Made by a program: the position numbers and the translations under genes. The notes beneath the pieces are model-generated. The model did not search any database, was not told the origin of the DNA, and worked only from the letters and a program-made list of their open reading frames with translations. From Pseudogemmobacter bohemicus (GTDB taxonomy: Bacteria; Pseudomonadota; Alphaproteobacteria; Rhodobacterales; Rhodobacteraceae), in assembly GCF_003290025.1 (NCBI RefSeq), contig NZ_QNHG01000002.1, forward strand, positions 231,269 through 285,884: a DNA stretch of 54,616 nt. The letters are read 5' to 3'. Of this stretch, positions 36,106-46,487 are shown in pieces; the stretch's first letter is position 1; every line of letters begins with the position of its first letter.

Positions 36106-36525
36106 TCAGTTGGTGGTGATTTTCACCCTGGTGCCTTTGCCACGCAGGTTCAGATCAACGCTGGAGGCCCGGCCGTTCTGGTTGACGACCACCTCATGCC
36201 CATCGCCACGGATGTTCAGCGTGGTCTCATGGCGATAGCCGTTGATATAGGTCGCCACCTTGTTATCGCCGACATTCACCACCTTGTAATAGTTGCCGCC
36301 GCCATAGATGCCCTGAACCATGGCGCCGAAGCGGTTGATGATCTCGGCAAAGCTGTAAGAGCCACGCATGTCGAGGCTGGTATAGCCGCAGCCGGTGACC
36401 GTCAGGTCGACGAAGTTGCCGTCGCCGGTGACATCGGCTGCCGCGATATTGCAGGCCTGTGCCGAGGCCGCATTGGCCGAGACGGCGAAGAGGGTGGCGA
36501 AGAGGGCGATTTTGAGGGTTTTCAT
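36106..36525 (-). CDS. Curlin-like secreted protein
   Basis: This 139-residue protein has a signal peptide (KIALFATLFAVSANAASAQA) and a mature part with two early cysteines (ACN and GCG). Gly/Asn-rich repeats such as TTLNIRGDGHEVVVNQNGRA and SSVDLNLRGKGTRVKI resemble the strand-turn-strand units of CsgA/CsgB curlins. In that family such units stack into amyloid fibres outside the cell. The start has an excellent ribosome site (AAAGGAAA). Only about two clear repeat units are seen, fewer than in CsgA, and the first half is not repetitive, so it could be a minor subunit or nucleator. It follows the CsgH-like gene on the same strand. Confidence 0.7.
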   Translation of the reverse strand: MKTLKIALFATLFAVSANAASAQACNIAAADVTGDGNFVDLTVTGCGYTSLDMRGSYSFAEIINRFGAMVQGIYGGGNYYKVVNVGDNKVATYINGYRHETTLNIRGDGHEVVVNQNGRASSVDLNLRGKGTRVKITTN

Positions 36526-36601
36526 AATCTGGTTTCCTTTTGGATGACGGGATTTCGGTGTTGGGTTCAGGAGTGCGGGTCTGGATATTCGGTCAGGGGG
36601 G

Positions 36602-37015
36602 TCAGAGGCTGTCCTGGCAGACCACTTTGCCCTTGCTGTCTTCGAGGATGATCTGGCCGGAAAGCCGGGTGCCGGGTTCAAGGGAAAGCTCGCTCAGCAC
36701 CGCTTTTTCACCAGGGGCGAGGGACAGGCTGCGCTCGTCTTCGATGCTGACGGTGTTGCGGCCCTTGCCATCCAGCTTCAGCTTGTAGCGGCCCGAGATG
36801 GCGGCATCCGAGGCGGTGATGCTGGCGGTAAAGGTCATGCCGCCCTTGCCCTTTATCACAGCCATCGCACAGGCGGGGACATTGGCCGGAACCTTGACGG
36901 TATGGCCGGCAAGCACCGGGCTGGGCATCGGTCTTGTGGTCTCGGGGCCGGCATCGGGGCTGCTGAAGAAGAGGCTGAGGATGATGGCGACCAGGCCGTT
37001 TGCGGTATCGGTCAT
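36602..37015 (-). CDS. csgH: Curli assembly protein CsgH-like
   Basis: The 137-residue protein has a hydrophobic N terminus (GLVAIILSLFFSS) serving as signal or anchor, and a beta-sandwich-like remainder. This includes a cysteine in VPACAMAVIKGKGG, the stretch SGRYKLKLDGKGRNTVSIED and a terminal VVCQDSL, so a disulfide is possible. This pattern fits CsgH, an alphaproteobacterial periplasmic chaperone that blocks premature curlin aggregation. AAGGAG lies seven bases before the ATG. Its place between two curlin-like genes supports the call. csgG, csgE and csgF, needed for export in the classical system, are not in the window. Confidence 0.7.
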   Translation of the reverse strand: MTDTANGLVAIILSLFFSSPDAGPETTRPMPSPVLAGHTVKVPANVPACAMAVIKGKGGMTFTASITASDAAISGRYKLKLDGKGRNTVSIEDERSLSLAPGEKAVLSELSLEPGTRLSGQIILEDSKGKVVCQDSL

Positions 37016-37045
37016 GGGTATCTCCTTTCCGGTCTGTAAGGGGGG

Positions 37046-37420
37046 TCAGTAGCAGCGGGGGATGATCAGCCCGCCGTAATCGTCATTGACCTCGATCGGT
37101 TCGGGGTTCATGCCGGGCGGGCAGTGGCCGATGAAGATGTCGGTCCCGACCGAGTCATAGACATCGACAATGGCGTCGCTTTCGCCGCCGAGATGCCAGG
37201 TCGAGATGTCGTCGCTATGGCTGAGGATGCTGTCGAGGCTGCCACCATTGCCGCGGCTGACGATCTGGCTGCCGGAGGCGTGGCTGTCGACGATGATCTC
37301 GCGGCCATTGCCGTCATGGTCCAGCCCGATCCCCGAGGCATTGGCGCCGATGGGCAGCAGGGCCAGGGTGAAGGCAATAAGATACCGTGCCGGGAAACCC
37401 GGATATTCGAGCGTTTTCAT
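37046..37420 (-). CDS. Small secreted curlin-like protein
   Basis: The 124-residue protein has a signal peptide (YLIAFTLALLPIGANA) and a mature region rich in Gly, Ser, Asp and His with short repeats (GNGREIIVDSHASGSQIVS, GNGGSLDSILSHSDD). The pattern suggests beta-strand units as in curlins, but the Gln/Asn ladder is weaker. A late pair of cysteines (GHCPPG and PRCY) could form a disulfide. AAGGAACC precedes the ATG. It is the second gene of the four-gene secreted set. Curlin relation is likely but remote. Confidence 0.55.
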   Translation of the reverse strand: MKTLEYPGFPARYLIAFTLALLPIGANASGIGLDHDGNGREIIVDSHASGSQIVSRGNGGSLDSILSHSDDISTWHLGGESDAIVDVYDSVGTDIFIGHCPPGMNPEPIEVNDDYGGLIIPRCY

Positions 37421-37463
37421 GTCTGTGGTTCCTTGTTGGGGTCAGTCGCCGCTGGCGCTGTGA

Positions 37464-37811
37464 TCAGCCGACGATGCCGACATAGCCATTGCCGTAGCCC
37501 TGGGTGACGCAACCATTGCCGACCAGGTTTCCGAGGGGGGCGTAGTAGAACATGTCGGTATAGGTGATGCCGTTTGCGAAGTAGATGGTGCAGCGCCGGC
37601 CAACGGCCGGATAGACCGGAACGGCCATGCCGGAACCAGGCCGCACGGTGGCCGGGATGGTTTCGTTGATGACGGTGGTGCGCAGGGTGCTGCCATCCGC
37701 CTGTTCGCGCTCCATCACCAGTTCCATGTCGGGCTCGGTGCTCTGCGCCAAAGCAGGGATACCGGAGGTGATCATGGCAAGGGTGATCAGGGTGGTTTTG
37801 GGGAAGCTCAT
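37464..37811 (-). CDS. Small secreted protein of unknown function in the curli-like cluster
   Basis: From the ATG at 37811 the protein has 115 residues: a signal peptide (KTTLITLAMITSGIPALAQ), then a region with VMEREQADGSTLRTTVINET. Its last third is rich in Tyr, Gly and Asn, with two cysteines (RRCTIYFANG and GNGCVTQGYG). No family was recognised. GGAGAGCC lies upstream of the chosen start; the frame is open further upstream to 37940 but there crosses the AT-rich promoter. As first gene of the set it may be a surface subunit or an assembly factor. Confidence 0.6.
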   Translation of the reverse strand: MSFPKTTLITLAMITSGIPALAQSTEPDMELVMEREQADGSTLRTTVINETIPATVRPGSGMAVPVYPAVGRRCTIYFANGITYTDMFYYAPLGNLVGNGCVTQGYGNGYVGIVG

Positions 37812-38073
37812 TTTCGGCTCTCCGGTGTGGGTTGGTTCTGGTGGTCTGGGTTTGTATCTTTCTATAGGTGTTATTTGTACACTATATGATGGTGTTGTAA
37901 ATACACTATTTGATGCCCCGTACAGATTTCGTGTAACCATTTGAATTTATGGTATTCAGTTTCCGAACAGCGCAGCCAGCGCAGCGCAAAACAGGCCCCG
38001 ATCAGAGGCCGGTATTGCAGAATCACTCTGGGAAATGCCGATGGAATCGTCCCCGGACCGCGCGGTGCGGCGA
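37812..38073 (-). promoter_or_regulatory. AT-rich promoter region with 14-base direct repeats
   Basis: The gap between the first TIR gene and the curli-like genes is much richer in A and T than its neighbours between about 37850 and 37950. It holds two near-identical 14-base units, TACACTATATGATG (37878-37891) and TACACTATTTGATG (37902-37915), 24 bases apart. They differ at one base and lie on one face of the helix within two to three turns. They sit 67-104 bases before the first curli-like start, the place of an activator site or promoter. The binding protein is not known. Bases 37950-38073 hold no gene. Confidence 0.6.
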
Positions 38074-40680
38074 TCAGGGCAGGGCCGCAACCCTTTGCCG
38101 AAGGTCTGATTCGTCGGGCAACGCCACCGTCAGCGAGCGGCCATCGAACTCATTGCGGATAAAGAGGCTGGTCTCCCCCTCAAACCCGACCCGCAGCACC
38201 GGGCGCCAGAACTGATCGGCCTGCACCCTTGCGATCACGCTGCCATCGCTCAGGTCGATCACCACCAGGACATCCGGGGAGTCAGCCACATCCAGCAGCG
38301 CCACCAGCCGCCTGCCCGACGGCGAGAGGCTGAAGCCCTCGACCGCGACAGGCGATGTCATAAGCGTGCGCGGCTGCCAGTCGGTGCCCTCCACCGTGGT
38401 CCAGAGCTGGAGACTGTTTGCATTGCCCGTCACCAGGCGGTTGTCATCCAGAAACAGCGCCGCGCGCATCGTGCCTGCGGGCTGCGACCAGAGCGGGCGC
38501 ATCACGCCATCCTCAACCGCAAAGACACTGATGCCCCCGCCTTCGACCAGGGCAAGCCGCCTGCCATCCGGCGACAGCGCCATGCAAAGCTGAAGATGAT
38601 AGCCCGGAATAATCTGGCGCAGACCCAGCGGCTTGCTCCCGACAGCCGTGCCCTCCAGTTCGGCGGCGCCACCATCGAAACTCATCTGAAATGTCATTGG
38701 GCCAAGGGTCAGCGTCACCGGCCCCTCGGATGCCTCGTGAAACATCGGCGAACAAACCGTGCGGTCCTGCGCCGCCTGTGCGGTCAGCAGGGTCTGGCGC
38801 TCTTCAGGTTCGGGTTCGGAAATTTCACTCCACTCCGTTTCCAGTGTTCGGGTCCGGATCAGGCGGATTTCATTGCGGTCTGGCATATAGGCCATCAGGA
38901 TCTCGTCCTGCCGCCCATCGGGCAACCCGTCCGCCACAAAGCGCCGGACAAAACGTGGCGTGGCCGGCATTTTTATCGCAGGCTGCTCCATGCTGTCGCG
39001 CAACTCGTCACAGGAAGACGGATCGACGGTTCCGAAGTCATAATTCGGCGAGATTTCAACCTGGCGGATCTCGGTAAGGTCGGTCAGCACGAATTCGAGG
39101 CTACTGCCATCCTCGCTGCGAGAGACATCGACATCCTGCCAATAGCCGACATCAATGCAGGCAATCCGGTCAGAGCCCTCTGGCGCCCGCACCAGAACCA
39201 GATCGAAATTCGACCGCTGGCCACCCGTGCCAGGCGGCCCCCAGGCGGCGGTGATCACCAGATCCTGGTCGGGATAGGCACGGCACCCTTCGGGGTAGAG
39301 GCTGTCGTCTCCGCTGATCTCCTGCGCACCCAGCGTGACCAGCGGCTCAAGCCCGCCATCATCGGCCAGACAGGCGGCGCGGCCGGATTCCGGCAGCGCG
39401 GCAACCGGCGCAACCAGCTGGACATATTCACCGCGCCGGTTGAGGAAGCCGTTGATCGCCACATCGGAAAGCGCATTGTCGCAGGCATAGGCAAACAGGG
39501 CCGTCGCCTCATTGGCCCAGCAGAGATCGGCCAATATAGTCTCGGGCAGCGGCTCGGGCTCGCCGACCGTCCGGAATTTTGGCTCCAGCTCAAACTGCTG
39601 GCTGGTGCCATTGGCGAGGATCGCGCGCGGCCCATCGGCGAAATCGGCGAAGGCCACCATGGTTGACCCGAAATGGATCTCGGAGCTGGTCGTGCTTCCA
39701 TCGGGACGCAGCAGCGACAGCCGCCAGCCGGCCGGGCGTCTTTCGAGAATCCAGGCGCCGTCTTTGCCGGGAAAGACCTGGGCACCAACCGGCACCGGGA
39801 AAGCGGTCTCAGCCTCGGCGCGATGGATGATCTCTTCGGCCGGAGCGAGGATCGAGGATGGCAGCCCGGCTTCGGGGAAAACCGCGAGGATGCCGCGCAG
39901 CTGATCCAGCGCCTCAAAGGTCCAGCCGTCGCGGGACAGGCGCAGCGCCGGCTCGACGCTCAGCTGCGCCTCACGGCGCTGGCTGTCGGTCAGGGCGGCA
40001 CGCGCCCTTTCGCTTTGCCACCAGGAATAGCTGGCCAGCGCAGCCAGGGTCACCACCGCCAGACCCGCCACGGCGAAAAGCCCAAAGCCCCGCCGGTTGC
40101 GCCTCGCGCGGCTGCGCGCGATCAGATGCAGGATCGCCTCGGGAACCGGCGCCGCGCCATCCGGACGGTACATGGCCCAGGTCTCGGCAGATCTCAGCTC
40201 GGCCCGGGAATGGAAGAGTGCGCCTTTTTCGGCCGCACGGGCCAGAAAAGCCGCCTTGCGGCGCTCCCATTCAAGGTCGAGATCAATCGCGGCCATCAGC
40301 ACCGGCAGGATCGGCCCGGGATCCTCGCCCGAGAGGCGGATGTAATGCAAATGCTGCACCGCCGTCGGCAGATCAGCGCTTTTCATCTGGCCGGTCATCA
40401 CCAGAAGCACCGGCTTGCCGGCGGACAGCGCGGCGGACAGCTCCTGCTGGCAGGCAGGCGAACCGGCCGAGGCTGGCGTCGCCAGAAAAACCAGCTTGGC
40501 CGCGCCGCGCAGCAGCCTGTCAAGCTGCGCCTGCCAGTCATCCCCGGGGGCGATATCGGTGACATCCATCGCGACAGTCCGGCCGCCGGCCTCAAGCGCT
40601 GCCGCCAGGCGGCGGGCCAGCGCAAGATCCTCGCGCGCGTAAGACAGAAAGACGTGATGGGCCGCGCGCAGATCCTTCAT
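38074..40680 (-). CDS. TIR domain - transmembrane - WD40-like propeller protein (paralogue 2)
   Basis: The 868-residue protein has the same plan as the other TIR gene in this cluster. The TIR domain (about 8-135) shows HVFLSYARED, AMDVTDIAPGDDWQ, AKLVFLATPAS and ACQQELSA, with Glu near residue 80 at the NADase position. A linker (WERRKA, AETWAMYRPDGAAPVP) leads to one membrane helix (about 198-221) after a basic stretch (RSRARRNRR). A periplasmic beta-propeller-like part of about 640 residues ends with WD40-like blades such as ALSPDGRRLALVEGGG and SLSPSGRRLVALLD. The positive charges before the helix put the TIR domain in the cytoplasm. It starts six bases after the stop of the Nudix regulator gene, so the two are one operon. 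Confidence 0.85.
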   Translation of the reverse strand: MKDLRAAHHVFLSYAREDLALARRLAAALEAGGRTVAMDVTDIAPGDDWQAQLDRLLRGAAKLVFLATPASAGSPACQQELSAALSAGKPVLLVMTGQMKSADLPTAVQHLHYIRLSGEDPGPILPVLMAAIDLDLEWERRKAAFLARAAEKGALFHSRAELRSAETWAMYRPDGAAPVPEAILHLIARSRARRNRRGFGLFAVAGLAVVTLAALASYSWWQSERARAALTDSQRREAQLSVEPALRLSRDGWTFEALDQLRGILAVFPEAGLPSSILAPAEEIIHRAEAETAFPVPVGAQVFPGKDGAWILERRPAGWRLSLLRPDGSTTSSEIHFGSTMVAFADFADGPRAILANGTSQQFELEPKFRTVGEPEPLPETILADLCWANEATALFAYACDNALSDVAINGFLNRRGEYVQLVAPVAALPESGRAACLADDGGLEPLVTLGAQEISGDDSLYPEGCRAYPDQDLVITAAWGPPGTGGQRSNFDLVLVRAPEGSDRIACIDVGYWQDVDVSRSEDGSSLEFVLTDLTEIRQVEISPNYDFGTVDPSSCDELRDSMEQPAIKMPATPRFVRRFVADGLPDGRQDEILMAYMPDRNEIRLIRTRTLETEWSEISEPEPEERQTLLTAQAAQDRTVCSPMFHEASEGPVTLTLGPMTFQMSFDGGAAELEGTAVGSKPLGLRQIIPGYHLQLCMALSPDGRRLALVEGGGISVFAVEDGVMRPLWSQPAGTMRAALFLDDNRLVTGNANSLQLWTTVEGTDWQPRTLMTSPVAVEGFSLSPSGRRLVALLDVADSPDVLVVIDLSDGSVIARVQADQFWRPVLRVGFEGETSLFIRNEFDGRSLTVALPDESDLRQRVAALP

Positions 40681-40686
40681 CGCGGC

Positions 40687-41373
40687 TCAGCCCGGCAGGT
40701 CTTTGGCATCCGTGCCGGGCGTCAGCCGATAGAGCGCCGCCGGCCGATGGCCGGTGCCCGAAGTCTGCCCGCCGGTTTCCTCGATCGACCAGGTCGACAG
40801 CAGCCATTTGCGGAAATTGCGCTTGTCCAGTTCTTCGCCGCGCAGGATCTCGAACACGCTTTGCGCCTGGGAAAGCGAGAATTCGGCGGGCAGGAAGTCG
40901 AAGGCGACGCGCCCTGTCCGCTGGACCGAGACGGTGACATCCTCGGCCAGACGCTGACGGGCATCGGCGAGGATCTCGGCATGGTCAAAGGCCAGCGCGG
41001 GCAGATCGGTCAGCGGAAACCATTGCGCATCCGACGCATCCGAAGCGGCGCGCGCGACGATATGGCCCGAAGGGATCAGCGCCATGAACGCCACCGTCAC
41101 CACCCGGTCGCGCGGATCGCGGCCGGGCCGGCCATAGGTGCGGAACTGGACCAGCGGCACATCGGTGACCCCGGCCTCCTCCTGCAACTCACGAAGCGCA
41201 CCATCCACCAGGTCTTCATCCATGCGGATAAAGCCGCCCGGGATAGCCCAGGCACCGGCGAAGGGTTCTCCCTTGCGCTGGATCAGCAGGACCTGCAGCT
41301 TTCGCTCCCGGATCGAGAAGATCAGGATATCGGTGGTGATGCTGGGACGGGGATGGCGGTAGGTATAGGACAT
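40687..41373 (-). CDS. NrtR-like Nudix-domain transcriptional regulator
   Basis: The 228-residue protein combines an N-terminal Nudix domain with a C-terminal winged helix typical of NrtR (FSLSQAQSVFEILRGEELDK then RNFRKWLL, and RPAALYRL at the end). NrtR proteins repress NAD-metabolism genes and are released by ADP-ribose. Here the Nudix box, G-x5-E-x7-R-E-U-x-E-E-x-G-U at about residues 47-69, is complete, so hydrolysis of ADP-ribose or a related nucleotide is possible. The ATG at 41373 is chosen; upstream extension would start at TTG inside a palindrome. It is followed after six bases by a TIR gene, an unusual partner that also points to NAD+ chemistry. Confidence 0.82.
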   Translation of the reverse strand: MSYTYRHPRPSITTDILIFSIRERKLQVLLIQRKGEPFAGAWAIPGGFIRMDEDLVDGALRELQEEAGVTDVPLVQFRTYGRPGRDPRDRVVTVAFMALIPSGHIVARAASDASDAQWFPLTDLPALAFDHAEILADARQRLAEDVTVSVQRTGRVAFDFLPAEFSLSQAQSVFEILRGEELDKRNFRKWLLSTWSIEETGGQTSGTGHRPAALYRLTPGTDAKDLPG

Positions 41374-41390
41374 GTCGCGTCTGGGACTCC

Positions 41391-41419
41391 CTGATTGGTG
41401 TTTAATATACACCAATCAG
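41391..41419. promoter_or_regulatory. 29-base palindrome in front of the NrtR-like gene
   Basis: CTGATTGGTGT and ACACCAATCAG are perfect 11-base arms around TTAATAT, located 18-46 bases before the regulator's start. The central AT-rich stretch and absence of a T-run point to an operator, most simply for autoregulation by the NrtR-like protein. leuB ends 41 bases further upstream on the same strand, so a weak role in ending that transcript is also possible. Confidence 0.75.
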
Positions 41420-41460
41420 GGGTGCCCTGGCAACAGGCCGATTTTTGTCTGTCCCTGAGG

Positions 41461-42567
41461 TCAGAGCGTCTCGTTCAGCGCGGCGATGATAGCATCGCCC
41501 ATAGCGGCGGTGCCGATGGGCGAGCCGCCCTCCGGACCAAGCAGATCGGCGGTGCGCAGACCATCGGCCAGCACCTTTTCGACCGCCTTTTCGACGCGGG
41601 CAGCCTCATCTCCCATGTCAAAGCTGTAGCGCAGCGCCATGGCAAAGCTGAGGATGCAGGCAATCGGGTTCGCCTTGCCCTGGCCCGCGATATCGGGGGC
41701 CGAGCCGTGAACGGGTTCGTACATCGCTTTCGGACGGCCATTCGCCATCGGCGCGCCAAGGCTGGCCGAAGGCAGCATGCCAAGCGAGCCGGTCAGCATC
41801 GCGGCGAGATCCGACAGCAGGTCGCCGAACAGGTTGTCGGTCACGATCACGTCGAACTGCTTCGGCCAGCGGGTCAGCTGCATGGCGCCGGCATCGGCAT
41901 ACATATGGCTGAGCTCAACATCCTGGTAATCGCGCTGATGCACCTCGGTGACAACATCACGCCACAGGATGCCGGATTCCATCACATTGGCCTTCTCCAT
42001 CGAGCAGACCTTGTTGTTGCGGCGCCGGGCCAGCTCAAACGCCGATTTCGCGACACGGGCGATCTCGGATTCGGTATAGCGCTGCGTGTTGATGCCGACG
42101 CGCTCATTGCCTTCCTTGAAGATGCCGCGCGGCTCGCCGAAATAGACACCGCTCGTCAGCTCGCGCACGATCATGATGTCGAGGCCGGCCACCACATCGC
42201 GTTTCAGCGACGAGAAATCGGCCAGCGCGTCAAAGCATTGTGCCGGGCGCAGGTTGGAAAACAGATCCATTTCCTTGCGCAGACGCAGCAAGCCGCGCTC
42301 GGGCTTCACGCTGAAGTCGAGCTTGTCATATTTCGGGCCACCCACGGCGCCAAGGAGAACCGCGTCCACCTCTTGCGCCTTCGCCATGGTGGCGTCGGTC
42401 AGCGGCGTGCCGTGGGCGTCATAGGCGCAGCCGCCGACCAGATCCTCGGACACATCGAAATGGATGCCGCGGGCCGAGCCCATCCAGGAGATGACTTTTT
42501 TCACCTCATCCATGACTTCGGGGCCGATGCCGTCACCGGCAAGGATCAGGAGGGAGGGGTTGGCCAT
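41461..42567 (-). CDS. leuB: 3-isopropylmalate dehydrogenase LeuB
   Basis: The 368-residue enzyme oxidatively decarboxylates 3-isopropylmalate in leucine biosynthesis with NAD+ and Mg2+. Family motifs include [89 protein letters not shown] and [19 protein letters not shown]. The length is normal. leuC and leuD are not in the window. It sits alone between the metH genes and the regulator gene, on the same strand as both. Confidence 0.96.
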   Translation of the reverse strand: MANPSLLILAGDGIGPEVMDEVKKVISWMGSARGIHFDVSEDLVGGCAYDAHGTPLTDATMAKAQEVDAVLLGAVGGPKYDKLDFSVKPERGLLRLRKEMDLFSNLRPAQCFDALADFSSLKRDVVAGLDIMIVRELTSGVYFGEPRGIFKEGNERVGINTQRYTESEIARVAKSAFELARRRNNKVCSMEKANVMESGILWRDVVTEVHQRDYQDVELSHMYADAGAMQLTRWPKQFDVIVTDNLFGDLLSDLAAMLTGSLGMLPSASLGAPMANGRPKAMYEPVHGSAPDIAGQGKANPIACILSFAMALRYSFDMGDEAARVEKAVEKVLADGLRTADLLGPEGGSPIGTAAMGDAIIAALNETL

Positions 42568-42636
42568 CGGGGCGCTCCGTTTGAATGGGGTCGGCAGGGG
42601 GGCTAGCCGATGCCTGACCCCTGGTCAAGATCGGGC

Positions 42637-45347
<2,711 letters not shown>

Positions 45348-45351
<4 letters not shown>

Positions 45352-46388
45352 TTCCGGACCTCGCGCGGTTTGTGGCCTTTGACGGCTTCGGCAATCGCGC
45401 GGATATGGTCGGGCGTGGTGCCGCAGCAGCCACCGACCACATTGACAAGGCCGTCACGGGCGAAAGTCGCGATCTGGGCGGCGGTTTCCCCGGGGCCCTC
45501 GTCATATTGGCCAAAGGCATTGGGCAACCCGGCATTGGGATAAGCGCAGGTATAGGTCTCGGCCACGATGGAAAGCTCAGCAAGATGCGGCCGCATCGCG
45601 CTGGCGCCAAGCGCACAGTTCAGCCCGATGGTAAAGGGTTTCGCATGACGCACCGAATGCCAGAAGGCGGTCGGGGTCTGGCCGGACAGCGTGCGGCCGG
45701 AAGCATCGGTGATGGTGCCGGAGATCATCACCGGCAAGCGCTTACCCTGTTCGGCAAAGGCGCTGAGGCAGGCAAAGATCGCGGCCTTGGCGTTCAGCGT
45801 ATCGAAGATCGTCTCGATCAGGATGATATCGGCGCCACCCCGGATGAGGCCCCGGATCTGTTGGGCATAAGCCTTGTGCAGGTCATCGAATGTGACGGCG
45901 CGGTATCCGGGATTGTTGACATCGGGGCTGATCGAGGCGGTGCGGTTGGTCGGCCCGACCGCGCCGGCGACAAAGCGAGGCTTGCCATCAATGGCCGTTG
46001 CCCGATCCAGCGCGCGCCGGACGATGCGGGCGCCTTCGGTATTGAGATCATCGACCGCAGATTCCAGGGCATAATCGGCCTGGGCAATGGTTGTCGCTGA
46101 AAAGGTATTCGTCTCGACGATATCCGCGCCCGCCATAGCGTAATTGAAATGGATCTCTTCAATTGCCTCTGGCTGGGTCAGGATCAGAAGGTCATTGTTG
46201 CCCTTTTGCGGATGATCGGAATGATGCCGACAGGCGCCGCCGGAGCCGTGACCGGTATAGTCATCTTCAGAAAGCCCGAGGCCCTGGATCTGGGTGCCCA
46301 TCGCACCGTCCAGCACGAGGATCCGCGCTTGTGCGGCAGCTTCCAATACGGCGAGCGCAGGCGAGGCGGGAAGGATGAAACTCTGCAT
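45348..46388 (-). CDS. Methionine synthase, N-terminal homocysteine-binding unit
   Basis: The 346-residue homocysteine S-methyltransferase module starts with [21 protein letters not shown]. It has [19 protein letters not shown] and the zinc ligands in GLNCALGA and GGCCGTTP, which hold homocysteine as thiolate. It equals the first module of full-length MetH and is followed directly by the gene for the other three modules. Splitting at this boundary is known in Rhodobacterales. The insert [21 protein letters not shown] after the N-terminal motif is the usual MetH-type loop, here with Cys and His residues. It begins 99 bases after flgI on the same strand. Confidence 0.93.
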
Positions 46389-46443
46389 TTGTCCGCTATC
46401 CGTGGTTCGCGCGGACCATAGGTCAGTATTATTCTGTTGTGAA

Positions 46444-46471
46444 ACTCATAGTTTTGAGAAAAATTATGAGT
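46444..46471. promoter_or_regulatory. AT-rich inverted repeat between flgI and metH
   Basis: ACTCATA (46444-46450) and TATGAGT (46465-46471) pair around a 14-base loop that itself contains TTTT/AAAA. The whole gap is AT-rich compared with its neighbours. It may be the operator of a methionine-cycle regulator in front of the metH genes or a weak transcription end for flgI. No SAM or SAH riboswitch pattern could be recognised. Confidence 0.45.
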
Positions 46472-46487
46472 AATATCGAATATCTTT

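Noticed and set aside
33378-41373. Thoeris-type defence system
   Set aside because: There is no ThsA partner (SIR2/SLOG or similar), and the TIR proteins are membrane-anchored with a large propeller, unlike ThsB.
41391-41419. Intrinsic terminator of leuB
   Set aside because: No T-run follows the palindrome on the minus strand, and its AT-rich centre and position before the regulator gene fit an operator better.
46389-46487. SAM or SAH riboswitch in front of metH
   Set aside because: The gap is only 99 bases and AT-rich, and I could not trace the pseudoknot or conserved cores of the SAM-II or SAH families.
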